Position numbers and translations under genes: made by a program. Shown here in pieces: positions 8,321 through 16,950 of a stretch of DNA of 32,018 nt (positions within the stretch are counted from its first letter, which is position 1; each line of letters begins with the position of its first letter). The notes beneath the pieces are model-generated. The model saw only the letters and a list, made by a program, of their open reading frames with translations. It was not told the origin of the DNA and did not search any database. The DNA comes from Planctomycetota bacterium (lineage in GTDB: Bacteria > Planctomycetota > Planctomycetia > Pirellulales > Pirellulaceae): positions 1 to 32,018 of the forward strand of contig JAQBZB010000080.1 in the NCBI GenBank assembly GCA_027622275.1, in the 5' to 3' direction.

Positions 8321-8855
8321 GGCGCGGTTCCCCTCGTGTCTTCCTCGGATCGATCTGCGACTGAAAGAATTCCAGTCAGTCGAACACGCCACCGACGTCC
8401 ATGTAGGCGAAGGCCATTCGTCTGATTGTCGGCAGCAGGCGGAATTCTAACGGTGCGAGATATCGTTTGTCAAATTTTTGGAAGCAAGATTTATTCGGGC
8501 GGGCCAGGAAGTGCGCCGCCAGGGCGAGCTTTCCGCGTCACTGGAAGCGCCCACGTCGCTGGCGTTGGGGTTAAACCAAGGCTGGGCTAGACAGCCTTGC
8601 TCCAACGGCTGCATGGAGCAGCGGCGCGTCGGCCTCACCGGCGCTCCGTCACAGCCACCAAGTGATTGTGCCTGGGCGACGAGTCGCGGTCAGTACAGGC
8701 CACGGCGACCGAACTGGTAGCAGATCTGTCCGGTTCGGTTTGAACGCCTTGCTTGTCTCACGCGAGCGGCGGAAGACAACGTCCCAAAACCAGTGAAAGC
8801 GGGCTCGCGTTGGTACGAGCCGACGGAACTGCACACGCGGCTGCCCTAATAGTTG
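8321..8855. other. Gene-poor stretch
   Basis: No coding region is convincing here. Short frames such as 8478-8720 (plus) and 8649-8834 (minus) have repetitive or low-information translations and no start signals. A 23-base hairpin at 8577-8599 (CAAGGCTG facing CAGCCTTG) could end minus-strand transcripts from the Rpn gene, but it has no clear T-run. The first bases hold the ribosome binding site and probable promoter of the giant gene. Confidence 0.5.
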
Positions 8856-9845
8856 TCATCCCTCGCCACGCGAGCGGAGCAGGTCTTGCAAGTCGGCGAG
8901 CTGTGAAGAAAGTTCTTCCACCGTTTTACTTATCGATTCCATCGAGGATGTTTCCGTCTCGCCAAGCAGTTGCTGTAGTACTTGAATTTTGCCAGCGATG
9001 ACTCCCTTGCCAACCCCTTCCACGAGGCCCTCATTTCGTCCTTGCTCAAGCCCTTGCTCAAGCCCTTGCTCAAGCCCTTGCTCAAGCCCTTGCTCAAGCC
9101 CTCGTTCAAGCCCTTCCTCAAGGCCCTCGCTATGAGCACCTTCAATCGCCCACTGATAATCGCGTTGTGCCTTGTCTCGCTGATCGTACATTATTCGGTC
9201 CTCGGTTTTCTGAGCAATCTGTTCAATCGCCGATATCGCTTGTTGAAATTCCACGGCGGGAAGCAACTCACGCAGACGGTCAGGTTCATACTGGTCGGCA
9301 AACAATAAGAAAAACGACCACTGTTCAATCTTGCTCGCTCGGCTGATCGTTGCTTCGTCTAAATTGTACTTCGTTAGTTCGACCGTGTGTACTTCAATCG
9401 CGTTGCGTAGCTCCCGGCGTTGGTCGGGATCATACAGTCGGAAGCGATGGTGCGCCGTCTCTGATTCGCGGAACAGTACATTATTTAAGAGACAGATCGA
9501 GATGGCTGGCCTCAGTGATGCGTAATTTTGACCAGCTTCCAGTTGGTCCACATACAAGCTGCAGGCGTAGTACACCAGTCGCTGAATGAGGCCGCTATGG
9601 ACAGAAACTTGCATCTCGATATTTAGGCAGCGACCTACCGAGTCTTCCGCACGAATGTCGAGGATGATCAGCTTGTCGCCAGAGAATTCCTCATAGCTGA
9701 ACGGATTGACCACGTTCACGTCCGTGATCGGATGCGGCAAATTGAGAATCGCATTCAGCAACCCGACCAGGGCTTTGGCATTCTCCGGACTGCCAAATAT
9801 TTTCTTGAACGCAAAGTCGACGGTCGGTTTAATTCCCAGCGGCAT
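8856..9845 (-). CDS. Rpn-family PD-(D/E)XK nuclease / putative transposase
   Basis: A 329-residue protein starting at ATG 9845, with GGCAGGAG about 6 bases upstream. The opening (MPLGIKPTVDFAFKKIFGSPENAK) and the segment LIILDIRAEDSVGRCLNIEMQ are hallmarks of the Rpn/PDDEXK_2 family. The Asp of LDIRA and the Glu/Gln of IEMQ fit the metal-binding D...ExQ core. Members in E. coli (RpnA and relatives) are DNA endonucleases that promote RecA-independent recombination. Residues 235-275 hold a (E-Q-G-L)n run from a 12-base tandem repeat, followed by a coiled-coil-like tail; both are usual in this family. It is probably mobile or accessory. There is no clear partner gene nearby. Confidence 0.85.
   Translation of the reverse strand: MPLGIKPTVDFAFKKIFGSPENAKALVGLLNAILNLPHPITDVNVVNPFSYEEFSGDKLIILDIRAEDSVGRCLNIEMQVSVHSGLIQRLVYYACSLYVDQLEAGQNYASLRPAISICLLNNVLFRESETAHHRFRLYDPDQRRELRNAIEVHTVELTKYNLDEATISRASKIEQWSFFLLFADQYEPDRLRELLPAVEFQQAISAIEQIAQKTEDRIMYDQRDKAQRDYQWAIEGAHSEGLEEGLERGLEQGLEQGLEQGLEQGLEQGRNEGLVEGVGKGVIAGKIQVLQQLLGETETSSMESISKTVEELSSQLADLQDLLRSRGEG
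9045..9128. repeat. 12-base tandem repeat in the Rpn gene
   Basis: Four exact copies of CTCAAGCCCTTG (9045-9092) followed by three degenerate copies. They encode repeated EQGL residues. Unit length is a multiple of three, so copy-number change alters length but not frame. Confidence 0.85.
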
Positions 9846-9965
9846 GACGAACTCCTGCCGCGCGAACGATCAGGCGGCAAGCGGGATTGTACCCAATCCT
9901 GCGAGTCGCAACCACAACACTAAGTCTCGTAGCAAGCGACTGCTTGCGCGATCCGACGTGCCTAC

Positions 9966-12038
9966 TTATGAGAACGCCCGAGAACTACGAAACGGTGGTT
10001 TTTGTGGAATGCAGACTGGCTGCTTTGCCAAGCCCCGCTGCTTCGCGGTGCAAGGCCAGTTGGTTTGCACGGGCGACGACTCGCTGGGAAGGGCCAGGAA
10101 GCGAGCGCACAGAAGAACAGTCGTTACCGTCGCGGACAGAATAAGTGTCAAGCTCAAGACGATTCCGCCAATCGCCAGCCAAGGTGTGAACGCAAACGAC
10201 TTGTGAGACGACGAATAGTAAACCGGTCTCGGCGCGTAATAGCTGACGGCGGGAACAGAAGGTGCCGGGCGAACAACGCTTGGTGCCTGCCACTTGCTCG
10301 CGGCGAGTGGTTCGCCAGCGAGGCGGCCGGCGGCCGTTACCATCTCGATGAACTCGCGGCGGTAGCCGTGTTTGTCTTCGCCCCGAGTGGAGTTAGCGAT
10401 TTCGAGGATCAAGCCGTAGTTCGTGTTCTGCAGATGTTCGGACTTTCGCAAGAGCATCCCGAAGGCCGCGACGGCGGAGGCGAACTGAAAGTCGCCGGTC
10501 GCTTGGCCAAACTGAACGGGAGTGTTTTTGACCGGAGCAACGATCAACTGACTCGTGTCGCCATCGGGTTGCTTGTAGCGAAGTTTCACCGTCATCAGTT
10601 CGTCGCCGCCCGCACCGTCCCGCTGTGTCTTCTGGTACTTCAGCGGATCGATCGTGGCGATGCCTGTGTCACTTGCTTCTCCGGCGGGAATGATCTCGTA
10701 CAAGGCGGTGACCGTGTGCCCCGCGCCGATCTCGCCAGCGTCTTTCTTGTCGTCGTTGAATTCGTGGGCTTCGAGGTGCCGGTTCTCGTATCCGATCAAA
10801 CGATAGGCGGCCACATGCGCGGGATTGAACTCGATTTGGATCTTTACATCCTTGGCGATCGTGACCAGCGTACTGTTGATTTGGTCGCAGAGCACCTTGC
10901 GAGCTTCGGCTTCGCTGTCGATGAAGGCATAATTACCGTTCGCCTTGTTTGACAACTGTTCCATCATCGCGTCGTTGTGGTTGCCCATGCCGAAGCCGAG
11001 TACGGACAGAAACACACCCGCTTTCGATTCGCGTTCGGCCAGCCGCACGAGTTCGCCGGTACTGGTCGTGCCAACATTAAAATCGCCGTCGCTGCACAGG
11101 ATCACGCGGTTGACGCCGCCTTTGATAAAGTTTTGTTTCGCAACTTGATAGGCGAGTTGGATGCCCTGTCCACCGTTAGTCGATCCGCCGGCATGCAATT
11201 GGTCCAACGCTTCGAGAATCTGATGCTTGTTGTCGCCGTGAGTCGGGGGCAGGACGAGGCCGGCGGCTCCCGCGTAAACGACGATCGCGACTCGGTCGTT
11301 CTCGCCCAGCTGCGACGTCAGCAGCCGCAAGCCTTGCTTCACTAACGGCAACTTATTCGGATCGTCCATGGAACCGGAGACGTCCAGTAAGAAGACGAGG
11401 TTACTCGTCGGACGCTGCTGCTGAAGCTCTCGCCCCTTCAAACCGATTCGCGCGAGCCGATGCTGCGGATGCCAGGGAGCGTCGGCGACTTCGACGTTGA
11501 CGGAGAAGGGGTGTTCGCCGACCGGAGGCGAGTAGTCGTAGTCGAAGTAGTTGACCAACTCTTCGATGCGGACGGCATCGACGGGCGGCAGCGCGTTCTG
11601 TTGCAGTAAGTACATCCGTGTCTTGGAGTACGAGGCCGTATCGACGTCGATCGAGAACGTCGACAGCGGCTGCTCGCGAACCGGCACGAAGGACCCTTCG
11701 ACAATCAAGTCATACTTGTCGCCGCCAACTCCGGGGCCGCGCCCTTTGTCTTGCGGAACGGCTTCGCTCTCGGGGCGCGCCATGAAGCTGGGAGTCGGGG
11801 CCGGCATCGCTTCGATCGCGTCGACGTCGTGTGTGCTGCCGCTGGCCGCCGGCGCCGCCTTACTCTCGGCGTATGCGTACGACGCGTCGAGCGGTTCTTC
11901 GGCCAGTCGTGTGGCCTGCGCGTGATTCGCGGCAGCGGGGCCCGAACTAACGTCTCCCCTCTGCGATTTCGAACCGCAACCGATCAGAGTGACGAGATAG
12001 ATTCCCGGCAAAGTCCAAGCACACCATTTGCGCAACAT
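9966..12038 (-). CDS. von Willebrand factor A lipoprotein, YfbK type
   Basis: A 690-residue protein. ATG at 12038 is chosen because AAGGAG lies 7 bases upstream and it gives a lipoprotein signal (MLRKWCAWTLPG...TLIGC, lipid-carrying Cys21). The longer frame to 12107 lacks these. Residues 115-200 match the conserved N-terminal region of YfbK-like proteins (STFSIDVDTASYSKTR, RIEELVNYFDYDY). The vWA domain follows, with a complete MIDAS start DVSGS near residue 218, and then the family's C-terminal region (MTVKLRYKQPDGD..., FQFASAVAAFGMLLR). An odd addition follows: a hydrophobic helix (about 625-650) and a basic tail, so the C-terminus may be membrane-anchored as well. The role is probably metal-dependent protein binding at the envelope. 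It diverges from the permease gene. Confidence 0.88.
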   Translation of the reverse strand: MLRKWCAWTLPGIYLVTLIGCGSKSQRGDVSSGPAAANHAQATRLAEEPLDASYAYAESKAAPAASGSTHDVDAIEAMPAPTPSFMARPESEAVPQDKGRGPGVGGDKYDLIVEGSFVPVREQPLSTFSIDVDTASYSKTRMYLLQQNALPPVDAVRIEELVNYFDYDYSPPVGEHPFSVNVEVADAPWHPQHRLARIGLKGRELQQQRPTSNLVFLLDVSGSMDDPNKLPLVKQGLRLLTSQLGENDRVAIVVYAGAAGLVLPPTHGDNKHQILEALDQLHAGGSTNGGQGIQLAYQVAKQNFIKGGVNRVILCSDGDFNVGTTSTGELVRLAERESKAGVFLSVLGFGMGNHNDAMMEQLSNKANGNYAFIDSEAEARKVLCDQINSTLVTIAKDVKIQIEFNPAHVAAYRLIGYENRHLEAHEFNDDKKDAGEIGAGHTVTALYEIIPAGEASDTGIATIDPLKYQKTQRDGAGGDELMTVKLRYKQPDGDTSQLIVAPVKNTPVQFGQATGDFQFASAVAAFGMLLRKSEHLQNTNYGLILEIANSTRGEDKHGYRREFIEMVTAAGRLAGEPLAASKWQAPSVVRPAPSVPAVSYYAPRPVYYSSSHKSFAFTPWLAIGGIVLSLTLILSATVTTVLLCARFLALPSESSPVQTNWPCTAKQRGLAKQPVCIPQKPPFRSSRAFS

Positions 12039-12212
12039 GATCAAGCTCCTTGGGAGATCGTGGTGGAACGGAGGTAGTTGTTCGATAAGACGAGCAGCGT
12101 CGAACAAAGGTTTCTTGTCTGGTTGATCCGACGCTCGATCAGATTATTCCCGACGACGTCATTTACGACAGAACATCTTCGCTCAAGACCCGTTGGCATC
12201 TAAACTGATGCG

Positions 12213-13832
12213 ATGCTTGAAGGAGGTTCTAGATCGACGTGGGTTGGAGCGGTTGCGATTTGCTTCGCGGCAATGCTCGTCGTCGCCACGATGTTCCTCG
12301 ACCCGCGGGCCTGGTTACTGATCCGGAACACCGTGGCACTGGCCGGCGGAGCGGCGACGCTGGCGGTCCCAATCGGCGCGGGTTTGGCGTTCCTGCTGCT
12401 GCGAACCGACTTGCCGGGTCGAACAATTCTGCTGGTTGTCTTTGGCGCGATGCTGTTCGTTCCGCTCTATCTGCAAGCGGCGGGTTGGGACGCCGGATTT
12501 GGGAAGCAAGGTTGGTACTCGTTCGCCCACGGTTCCGCGGCGGCACCAATTCTCGATGGCTGGCGGGCCGCGATTTGGATTCACGCGATGGCTGCAGTTG
12601 CGTGGGTGATGCTGATCACTGGACTCGGGTTGTGGCTGGTGGAACCGGAATTGGAAGAGGCGGCGATGCTGGATGCTTCGGCGGTGAACGTGTTTCTCAA
12701 GATAACGGCTCGGCAGTCTGCACCATTCGTGGTCGTTGCGGCACTGTGGATCTTGGTGACCGTCGGAACGGAGATGACCGTGACCGATCTCTACCGCGTG
12801 CGAACGTTCGCGGAAGAGATTTATATCGACGTTCCCTTCGTCGGGGCGATCGATACGCTCGAGCCGTTGCGCCCGACCGGCGTCACGACGGCGTTGTTCG
12901 TGAGCAGTCTCGTGGCGATCACCTTGTCGTTGCTGTCGCGGTTAGTTCCGCCCGAGCACTTTCCCAGTCACACGCGACGTCGTGTGTTTCGACTCGGCCG
13001 TTGGCGCTGGCCGGTGGCTGCGGTCGTCGGCTTGTTGGTGTTGGTGATGGTCGGCACGCCGATGCTGAACGTCATCTACAAAGCTGGATTGGTGGTCGAG
13101 CAGGTTGACGGCACACGGATGCGGCAGTGGTCGTTGGTGTCTTTACTGCGGATCGTGTTCAACAGTCCAGGACAGTTCGCTGAGGAACACGGTTGGACGC
13201 TGCTCATCGCAGGCCTGGCGGCAACGGCGGCGGTCGTGGTGGCAACGCCGCTCGGCTGGCTGGCGCGCCGCGGGTGGCGGCGATCCCTGCCAGCTCTGAG
13301 CGTTGCCGCCATCTGTCTGGCGATTCCCGGCCCGATGATCGGATTGTCGGTGATTTGGCTCTTGAATCGTGAACAGTCTGACTTGTTCGTGTGGCTGTAC
13401 GATCGAACGATCTTTGCCCCCTGGCTGGCGATGCTTGTGAAGGCGTTGCCGATCGCGGTCTTGATGCTGTGGTACGCGTTTCGGTCGGTTGCGGACGAAC
13501 TGCTCGAGAGCGCAAGTTCCGAGGGGGCGGGGCCGGTCGTGCGGTTCATCCGGATCGGACTGCCAAGTCGCTGGCGATCGCTCGCGTGCGCATGGCTCGC
13601 CGCGTTGGCGGTCGCGTCCGGCGATTTGGCCGCGTCGATTCTTGTGGTTCCGCCGGGCGTCACGACAATCCCCGTTCGTGTGTTCGGTCTGCTACACTCG
13701 GGAGTCGATGATCGAGTGGCTGGAATCTGTTTGACAACCGTGTGGGGCTTTGGCGCGATCGGCGGCCTGTTGCTGTGGTTGATGCGTCCGGCGAAAAATG
13801 CGGCTCGGGCAATTTCCGATAACGGAGTATAA
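12213..13832 (+). CDS. Two-domain ABC transporter permease, iron(III)/FbpB type
   Basis: A 539-residue membrane protein with about 12 hydrophobic segments in two halves. Each half carries a cytoplasmic EAA-like loop: EPELEEAAMLDASAVNVFLK near residue 145 and ADELLESASSEGAGP near 427. These contact the ATPase. Duplicated-permease architecture is typical of FbpB/ThiP-type importers for ferric iron or thiamine; the substrate cannot be decided here. ATG at 12213 is the only good in-frame start, but AGGAGG lies just inside the gene and no Shine-Dalgarno precedes it, so the start is less sure. No binding protein or ATPase gene lies nearby, which is unusual. A DUF1570 gene follows 7 bases downstream. 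Confidence 0.82.
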   Translation: MLEGGSRSTWVGAVAICFAAMLVVATMFLDPRAWLLIRNTVALAGGAATLAVPIGAGLAFLLLRTDLPGRTILLVVFGAMLFVPLYLQAAGWDAGFGKQGWYSFAHGSAAAPILDGWRAAIWIHAMAAVAWVMLITGLGLWLVEPELEEAAMLDASAVNVFLKITARQSAPFVVVAALWILVTVGTEMTVTDLYRVRTFAEEIYIDVPFVGAIDTLEPLRPTGVTTALFVSSLVAITLSLLSRLVPPEHFPSHTRRRVFRLGRWRWPVAAVVGLLVLVMVGTPMLNVIYKAGLVVEQVDGTRMRQWSLVSLLRIVFNSPGQFAEEHGWTLLIAGLAATAAVVVATPLGWLARRGWRRSLPALSVAAICLAIPGPMIGLSVIWLLNREQSDLFVWLYDRTIFAPWLAMLVKALPIAVLMLWYAFRSVADELLESASSEGAGPVVRFIRIGLPSRWRSLACAWLAALAVASGDLAASILVVPPGVTTIPVRVFGLLHSGVDDRVAGICLTTVWGFGAIGGLLLWLMRPAKNAARAISDNGV

Positions 13833-13839
13833 TAGGCGA

Positions 13840-14979
13840 ATGCACCGCTTCCTCCTGCTGATAACTTGTATTATCGCTGCGCTGGCGGGCAATCTCGGCT
13901 ATGCGATCGAACATGTTTCGCTAAAGCGGGACGGCCAGTCGATTCATGTCGACGGGAAGATTATCGTCGAAGCGCAGGACGGTGGCCTGCTGGTGCAGGA
14001 CACGAGCGGAGTGCTGTGGGCCATCATGCCCGACGAGATGGTTCATCGCGAGTCCGATGCGATCCCTTTCAAACTAGCCGATCATGACGAGATGAGCGAG
14101 CGGCTGCTGAAGGAGTTTTCCGACGGCTTCCGCATTCACAAGACGGCTCACTACGTCATCTGCTATAACACTTCGCCCGCGTATGCCGAATGGTGCGGCT
14201 CGCTTTACGAACGACTCTTTTTGGCGTTCAACACGTACTGGAAGAATCGAGGATTCAAACTGAGCGAGCCCGAGTTGCCGCTGGTCGCGTTGGTGTTCAA
14301 CGACCGCAGTAGCTATGTCGCGCATGGCCGGCCAGAACTGGGGGATCGAGTCCTAGAGACGATTGGCTATTACAGCCTGCGGTCGAATCGGGTGGTGATG
14401 TACGACTTGACGGGATCTCAAGCGGGAGGCGGAGGCCGCGGATCGTCGGCCGCTCAGATCAACCAGCTGCTGATGCGGCCCGGTGCCGAACGGACGGTGG
14501 CCACGGTGATTCATGAGGCGACACATCAGATCGCCTTCAACTGTGGTTTGCAAACGCGGCACGCCGACATTCCGTTGTGGGTCAGCGAGGGCGTAGCGAT
14601 TTACTTCGAGACGCCGGACCTCCGCAGCTCGAAGGGATGGCGTAATATCGGCGGAGTGAATCACGTGCGGTTGCTGGAGTTTGGCCGCTACTTACGCAAC
14701 CGGCCGGCGGATTCTCTCGTGACATTGATTTCCCGCGACGAACGCTTTCTTGACCGTCGGCTGGCGGGCGATGCGTACGCCGAGGCATGGGCGCTGAACT
14801 ACTTCCTGATCCGGAAGCATCCCAAAGAGTATCTGGCGTACATGACCGTGTTATCCGAGAAACTCCCGCTGCGCTACGATGAACCGGAGGCTCGGCTCGC
14901 GCAGTTCAAGGCGGCATTTGGCGAGGACTTGGAACAGCTGAATACCGAGTTTCTTCGCTATCTGCGCACGGTGCGGTAA
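13840..14979 (+). CDS. Exported DUF1570 zinc metalloprotease-like protein
   Basis: A 379-residue protein. ATG at 13840 is preferred over 13798 because it begins with a clean signal peptide (MHRFLLLITCIIAALAGNLGYA) and avoids overlap with the permease. Residues 225-229 are HEATH, followed by WVSEGVAIYFE with Glu near 250. This HExxH...E pattern of a gluzincin metallopeptidase is characteristic of DUF1570, a family abundant in planctomycetes. The region before it (HYVICYNTSPAYAEW) matches the family's beta core. A periplasmic or secreted zinc peptidase is inferred; its substrate is unknown. The 7-base gap to the permease suggests one transcript, although a functional link is not obvious. Confidence 0.85.
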   Translation: MHRFLLLITCIIAALAGNLGYAIEHVSLKRDGQSIHVDGKIIVEAQDGGLLVQDTSGVLWAIMPDEMVHRESDAIPFKLADHDEMSERLLKEFSDGFRIHKTAHYVICYNTSPAYAEWCGSLYERLFLAFNTYWKNRGFKLSEPELPLVALVFNDRSSYVAHGRPELGDRVLETIGYYSLRSNRVVMYDLTGSQAGGGGRGSSAAQINQLLMRPGAERTVATVIHEATHQIAFNCGLQTRHADIPLWVSEGVAIYFETPDLRSSKGWRNIGGVNHVRLLEFGRYLRNRPADSLVTLISRDERFLDRRLAGDAYAEAWALNYFLIRKHPKEYLAYMTVLSEKLPLRYDEPEARLAQFKAAFGEDLEQLNTEFLRYLRTVR

Positions 14980-15117
14980 GCCGGCACAAGGCTATGCGCA
15001 GTTCCGGCGATGGCAAGGCGTTTGGTTTATGCCTGAACAGCGAAGACTCGTTCCGGCCTACTTCTGAGTTCGCTGCATTCGGTACGTTCCAAATCGGTCA
15101 ACGAGCAAATGCCCGGA

Positions 15118-16950
15118 TCACTTGGTATGGAAGTGGAACGTGCGATAGCGTTCCAGTTCCATGCCAGCGTCTTCCCAACTGTAGCCGTAGTTGCCGTAGT
15201 GCATCAGCCGCACGCTCGTATCGGCAAAGATCTTGAAGCCCGCTTGCCGAGCCCGTTCGCAAAACGCAAAGTCCTCGGCCAAGTACCAATGGCCTCCGAT
15301 GTCCGAGCCCACAGCGTCGGGATGGCTCATCGGTTGAAAGTACGGGACCATTGGTCGCCCGCCGAAACGCTCGTTGCATAGCGGCAATTGCAACTCGCGC
15401 CGGATCGTTTCATAAGCCTCGCGGCGCACCAGCAGGAAGCCGGTCCCGGCATACAGGATCTCGGTCAGGCCACCTTCGTCGCCAAAGATCAGTTTCTCCG
15501 TGCCGGGCAACACGTGACACGCCAGCACACGCCGCCCCTTTTGCGGATAGATGCCGCAGACGATCGGCACATTGTGTCGCCGCAGCTTGTCGATATCGTT
15601 CGGATCGAAGCCGACATCCGAGTCGATCCACATCGTCTCGTCAAAGCCGTCGGCCAGTGCGTCCGTCGCCATCTGATTGCGGCCTTGATCGATGGCCGAG
15701 TAGCCGCGCACGCGTCGCACGGGATATCCGCGACGTTCCAACTCGGCCAATGCCTCTTCACAAGCCGGCACCACCTGCCCGCCAATCGGCACCAGCACCA
15801 CGCAGCGTGCCGGATCGAGCGATGGCTCGTCACTCCGTTCGTAGGACGGGCAATCCTGCCCGTCGCTGCCTGCTCTTTCATCACGACGGCCTTGGAAGGC
15901 CATCGTACTTTCTGCATATCCCAGCGTCGCCGCCAACTCATGCAACTCATCGCCAAGTTCATCGTATTCCGCCTGCGGGATCACATCGATCGGCGGCGGC
16001 CCGTCCGCAGGGCGGATCTGGGCGGCATCGCGATTGAGCGTAAAGCCAAGATACGATTCAATCGGCTCATACTCCCCGGCCTGCAACGCTTCATAGCGAA
16101 TAACGTGCGCGTCGAGCGTTTCCACTTCGGCAACAAAACTCCCGGCCAGTTCGCACCACAGCCGTCCAAACAGTCGAGCCGTCACCGGCTGATCGGGCCA
16201 GCGATAAAACCATTTCCAACCCGCGTTACGTCTCGCCGCCCAAGACCGATAGGCATCGTAAGGATTGCGGATCAGGAACAGGAGCTTTCCTTTCGGATAC
16301 AGCAGTTTCAAGTAATGTGCGTAATCCGCCGACAACCGCACTTCCTTGAACCCCCAGCGTTCAATATTGGCTTCGCGAGTGGGCTTTGCGAACAATGTGT
16401 CGAAGTACGAGCGATGAGCGTCTAGCAAAGTTGCCACACTTGGATACAAGTTCGCAATAAAGCGTTCGCTTAACCCATCGCGCTCCGCAAAGTGGCCATC
16501 ACGCTCCGTCGTGATGAGCCTCCCCGCATCACCGTCACCCCGCAAACAACCATCCGCCACTTGCTCCTTATCCGCGCCCAACCCATTCGATTCACACTCT
16601 TCATGACGAACCGAGTCCAACTGAGATTTGACGTCCAACGTCGCAGGCTCGTCACGGCGGAGCGTGACGGCGACATTTCGTTCATAAAAGAAATGCCGCT
16701 CGGGCCAATCCGCCGTCATGCATCGCAGCGGATCGGCCAAGCTCTGCAACATGCCCGAGTGCCCATACGGCTCACCCCAGATGAAACATTCCGGCATCAG
16801 CATTCGCTGCAACAGTGTCGATCCCGATCGCCAGCCGGCGGCAAGGACGAAGACCGGACATTCGGTCGAAGTTCCATGCTTCAAGTCGGGCCAGCGGGCA
16901 TGGATGGTTGCGATTGCAGCGGCGAGCGAGCGATGGTTGACAGTAGTCAC
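15118..16950 (-). CDS. Sulfotransferase fused to a GT-A glycosyltransferase
   Basis: A 610-residue protein. GTG at 16950 overlaps the TGA of the upstream FkbM gene by 4 bases (GTGA), with GGAAGG about 6 bases upstream. The longer frame to 17055 runs inside that gene. Residues 25-330 are a PAPS-dependent sulfotransferase: the 5'-phosphosulfate loop is AAGWRSGST (about 36-44) and the 3'-phosphate motif is LIRNPYDAYRS (about 222-232). Residues 382-610 form a GT-A type glycosyltransferase with a metal-binding DSD (MWIDSDVGF, about 440) and a late acidic motif AEDFAFCERA. Two repeat-derived segments interrupt it: residues 93-153 inside the sulfotransferase domain, and about 348-369 in the linker. 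The likely role is adding sulfate and sugar to a surface or exported glycan. The interruptions may impair the first domain. Confidence 0.8.
   Translation of the reverse strand: MTTVNHRSLAAAIATIHARWPDLKHGTSTECPVFVLAAGWRSGSTLLQRMLMPECFIWGEPYGHSGMLQSLADPLRCMTADWPERHFFYERNVAVTLRRDEPATLDVKSQLDSVRHEECESNGLGADKEQVADGCLRGDGDAGRLITTERDGHFAERDGLSERFIANLYPSVATLLDAHRSYFDTLFAKPTREANIERWGFKEVRLSADYAHYLKLLYPKGKLLFLIRNPYDAYRSWAARRNAGWKWFYRWPDQPVTARLFGRLWCELAGSFVAEVETLDAHVIRYEALQAGEYEPIESYLGFTLNRDAAQIRPADGPPPIDVIPQAEYDELGDELHELAATLGYAESTMAFQGRRDERAGSDGQDCPSYERSDEPSLDPARCVVLVPIGGQVVPACEEALAELERRGYPVRRVRGYSAIDQGRNQMATDALADGFDETMWIDSDVGFDPNDIDKLRRHNVPIVCGIYPQKGRRVLACHVLPGTEKLIFGDEGGLTEILYAGTGFLLVRREAYETIRRELQLPLCNERFGGRPMVPYFQPMSHPDAVGSDIGGHWYLAEDFAFCERARQAGFKIFADTSVRLMHYGNYGYSWEDAGMELERYRTFHFHTK
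15845..15909. repeat. Palindromic repeat segment translated in the fusion linker
   Basis: Contains a hairpin (GACGGGCA at 15845-15852 facing TGCCCGTC at 15857-15864) and the 20-base string CCTTGGAAGGCCATCGTACT at 15890-15909. That string recurs exactly at 26911-26930. It encodes part of AFQGRRDERAGSDGQDCPSY between the two enzyme domains, so a dispersed repeat has supplied coding sequence. Confidence 0.7.
16492..16674. repeat. 183-base inverted-repeat element inserted in frame in the sulfotransferase domain
   Basis: The first 30 bases (GTGGCCATCACGCTCCGTCG...) and last 30 bases are inverted copies with four mismatches. The length is 61 codons. The translation (residues 93-153, rich in Arg, Glu, Asp and Gly) has no place in a PAPS sulfotransferase. 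The whole looks like a palindromic element tolerated as coding sequence, as with Rickettsia palindromic elements. Confidence 0.65.

Noticed and set aside
8577-8599. Hairpin as a rho-independent terminator
   Set aside because: The stem is only 8 base pairs, has no clear T-run, and lies about 260 bases beyond the Rpn stop.
9045-9128. CRISPR-like array
   Set aside because: The repeats are adjacent 12-base coding units with no spacers; the same reasoning applies to the 66-base LRR units.
10002-10952. Plus-strand 316-codon frame
   Set aside because: Antisense to the vWA lipoprotein; the translation shows no motifs.
13828-13833. TATAAT before the DUF1570 gene
   Set aside because: It ends 6 bases before the start codon and overlaps the permease stop, too close to act as its promoter.
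15388-16425. Plus-strand 345-codon frame
   Set aside because: Antisense to the sulfotransferase-glycosyltransferase gene, which has clear motifs.
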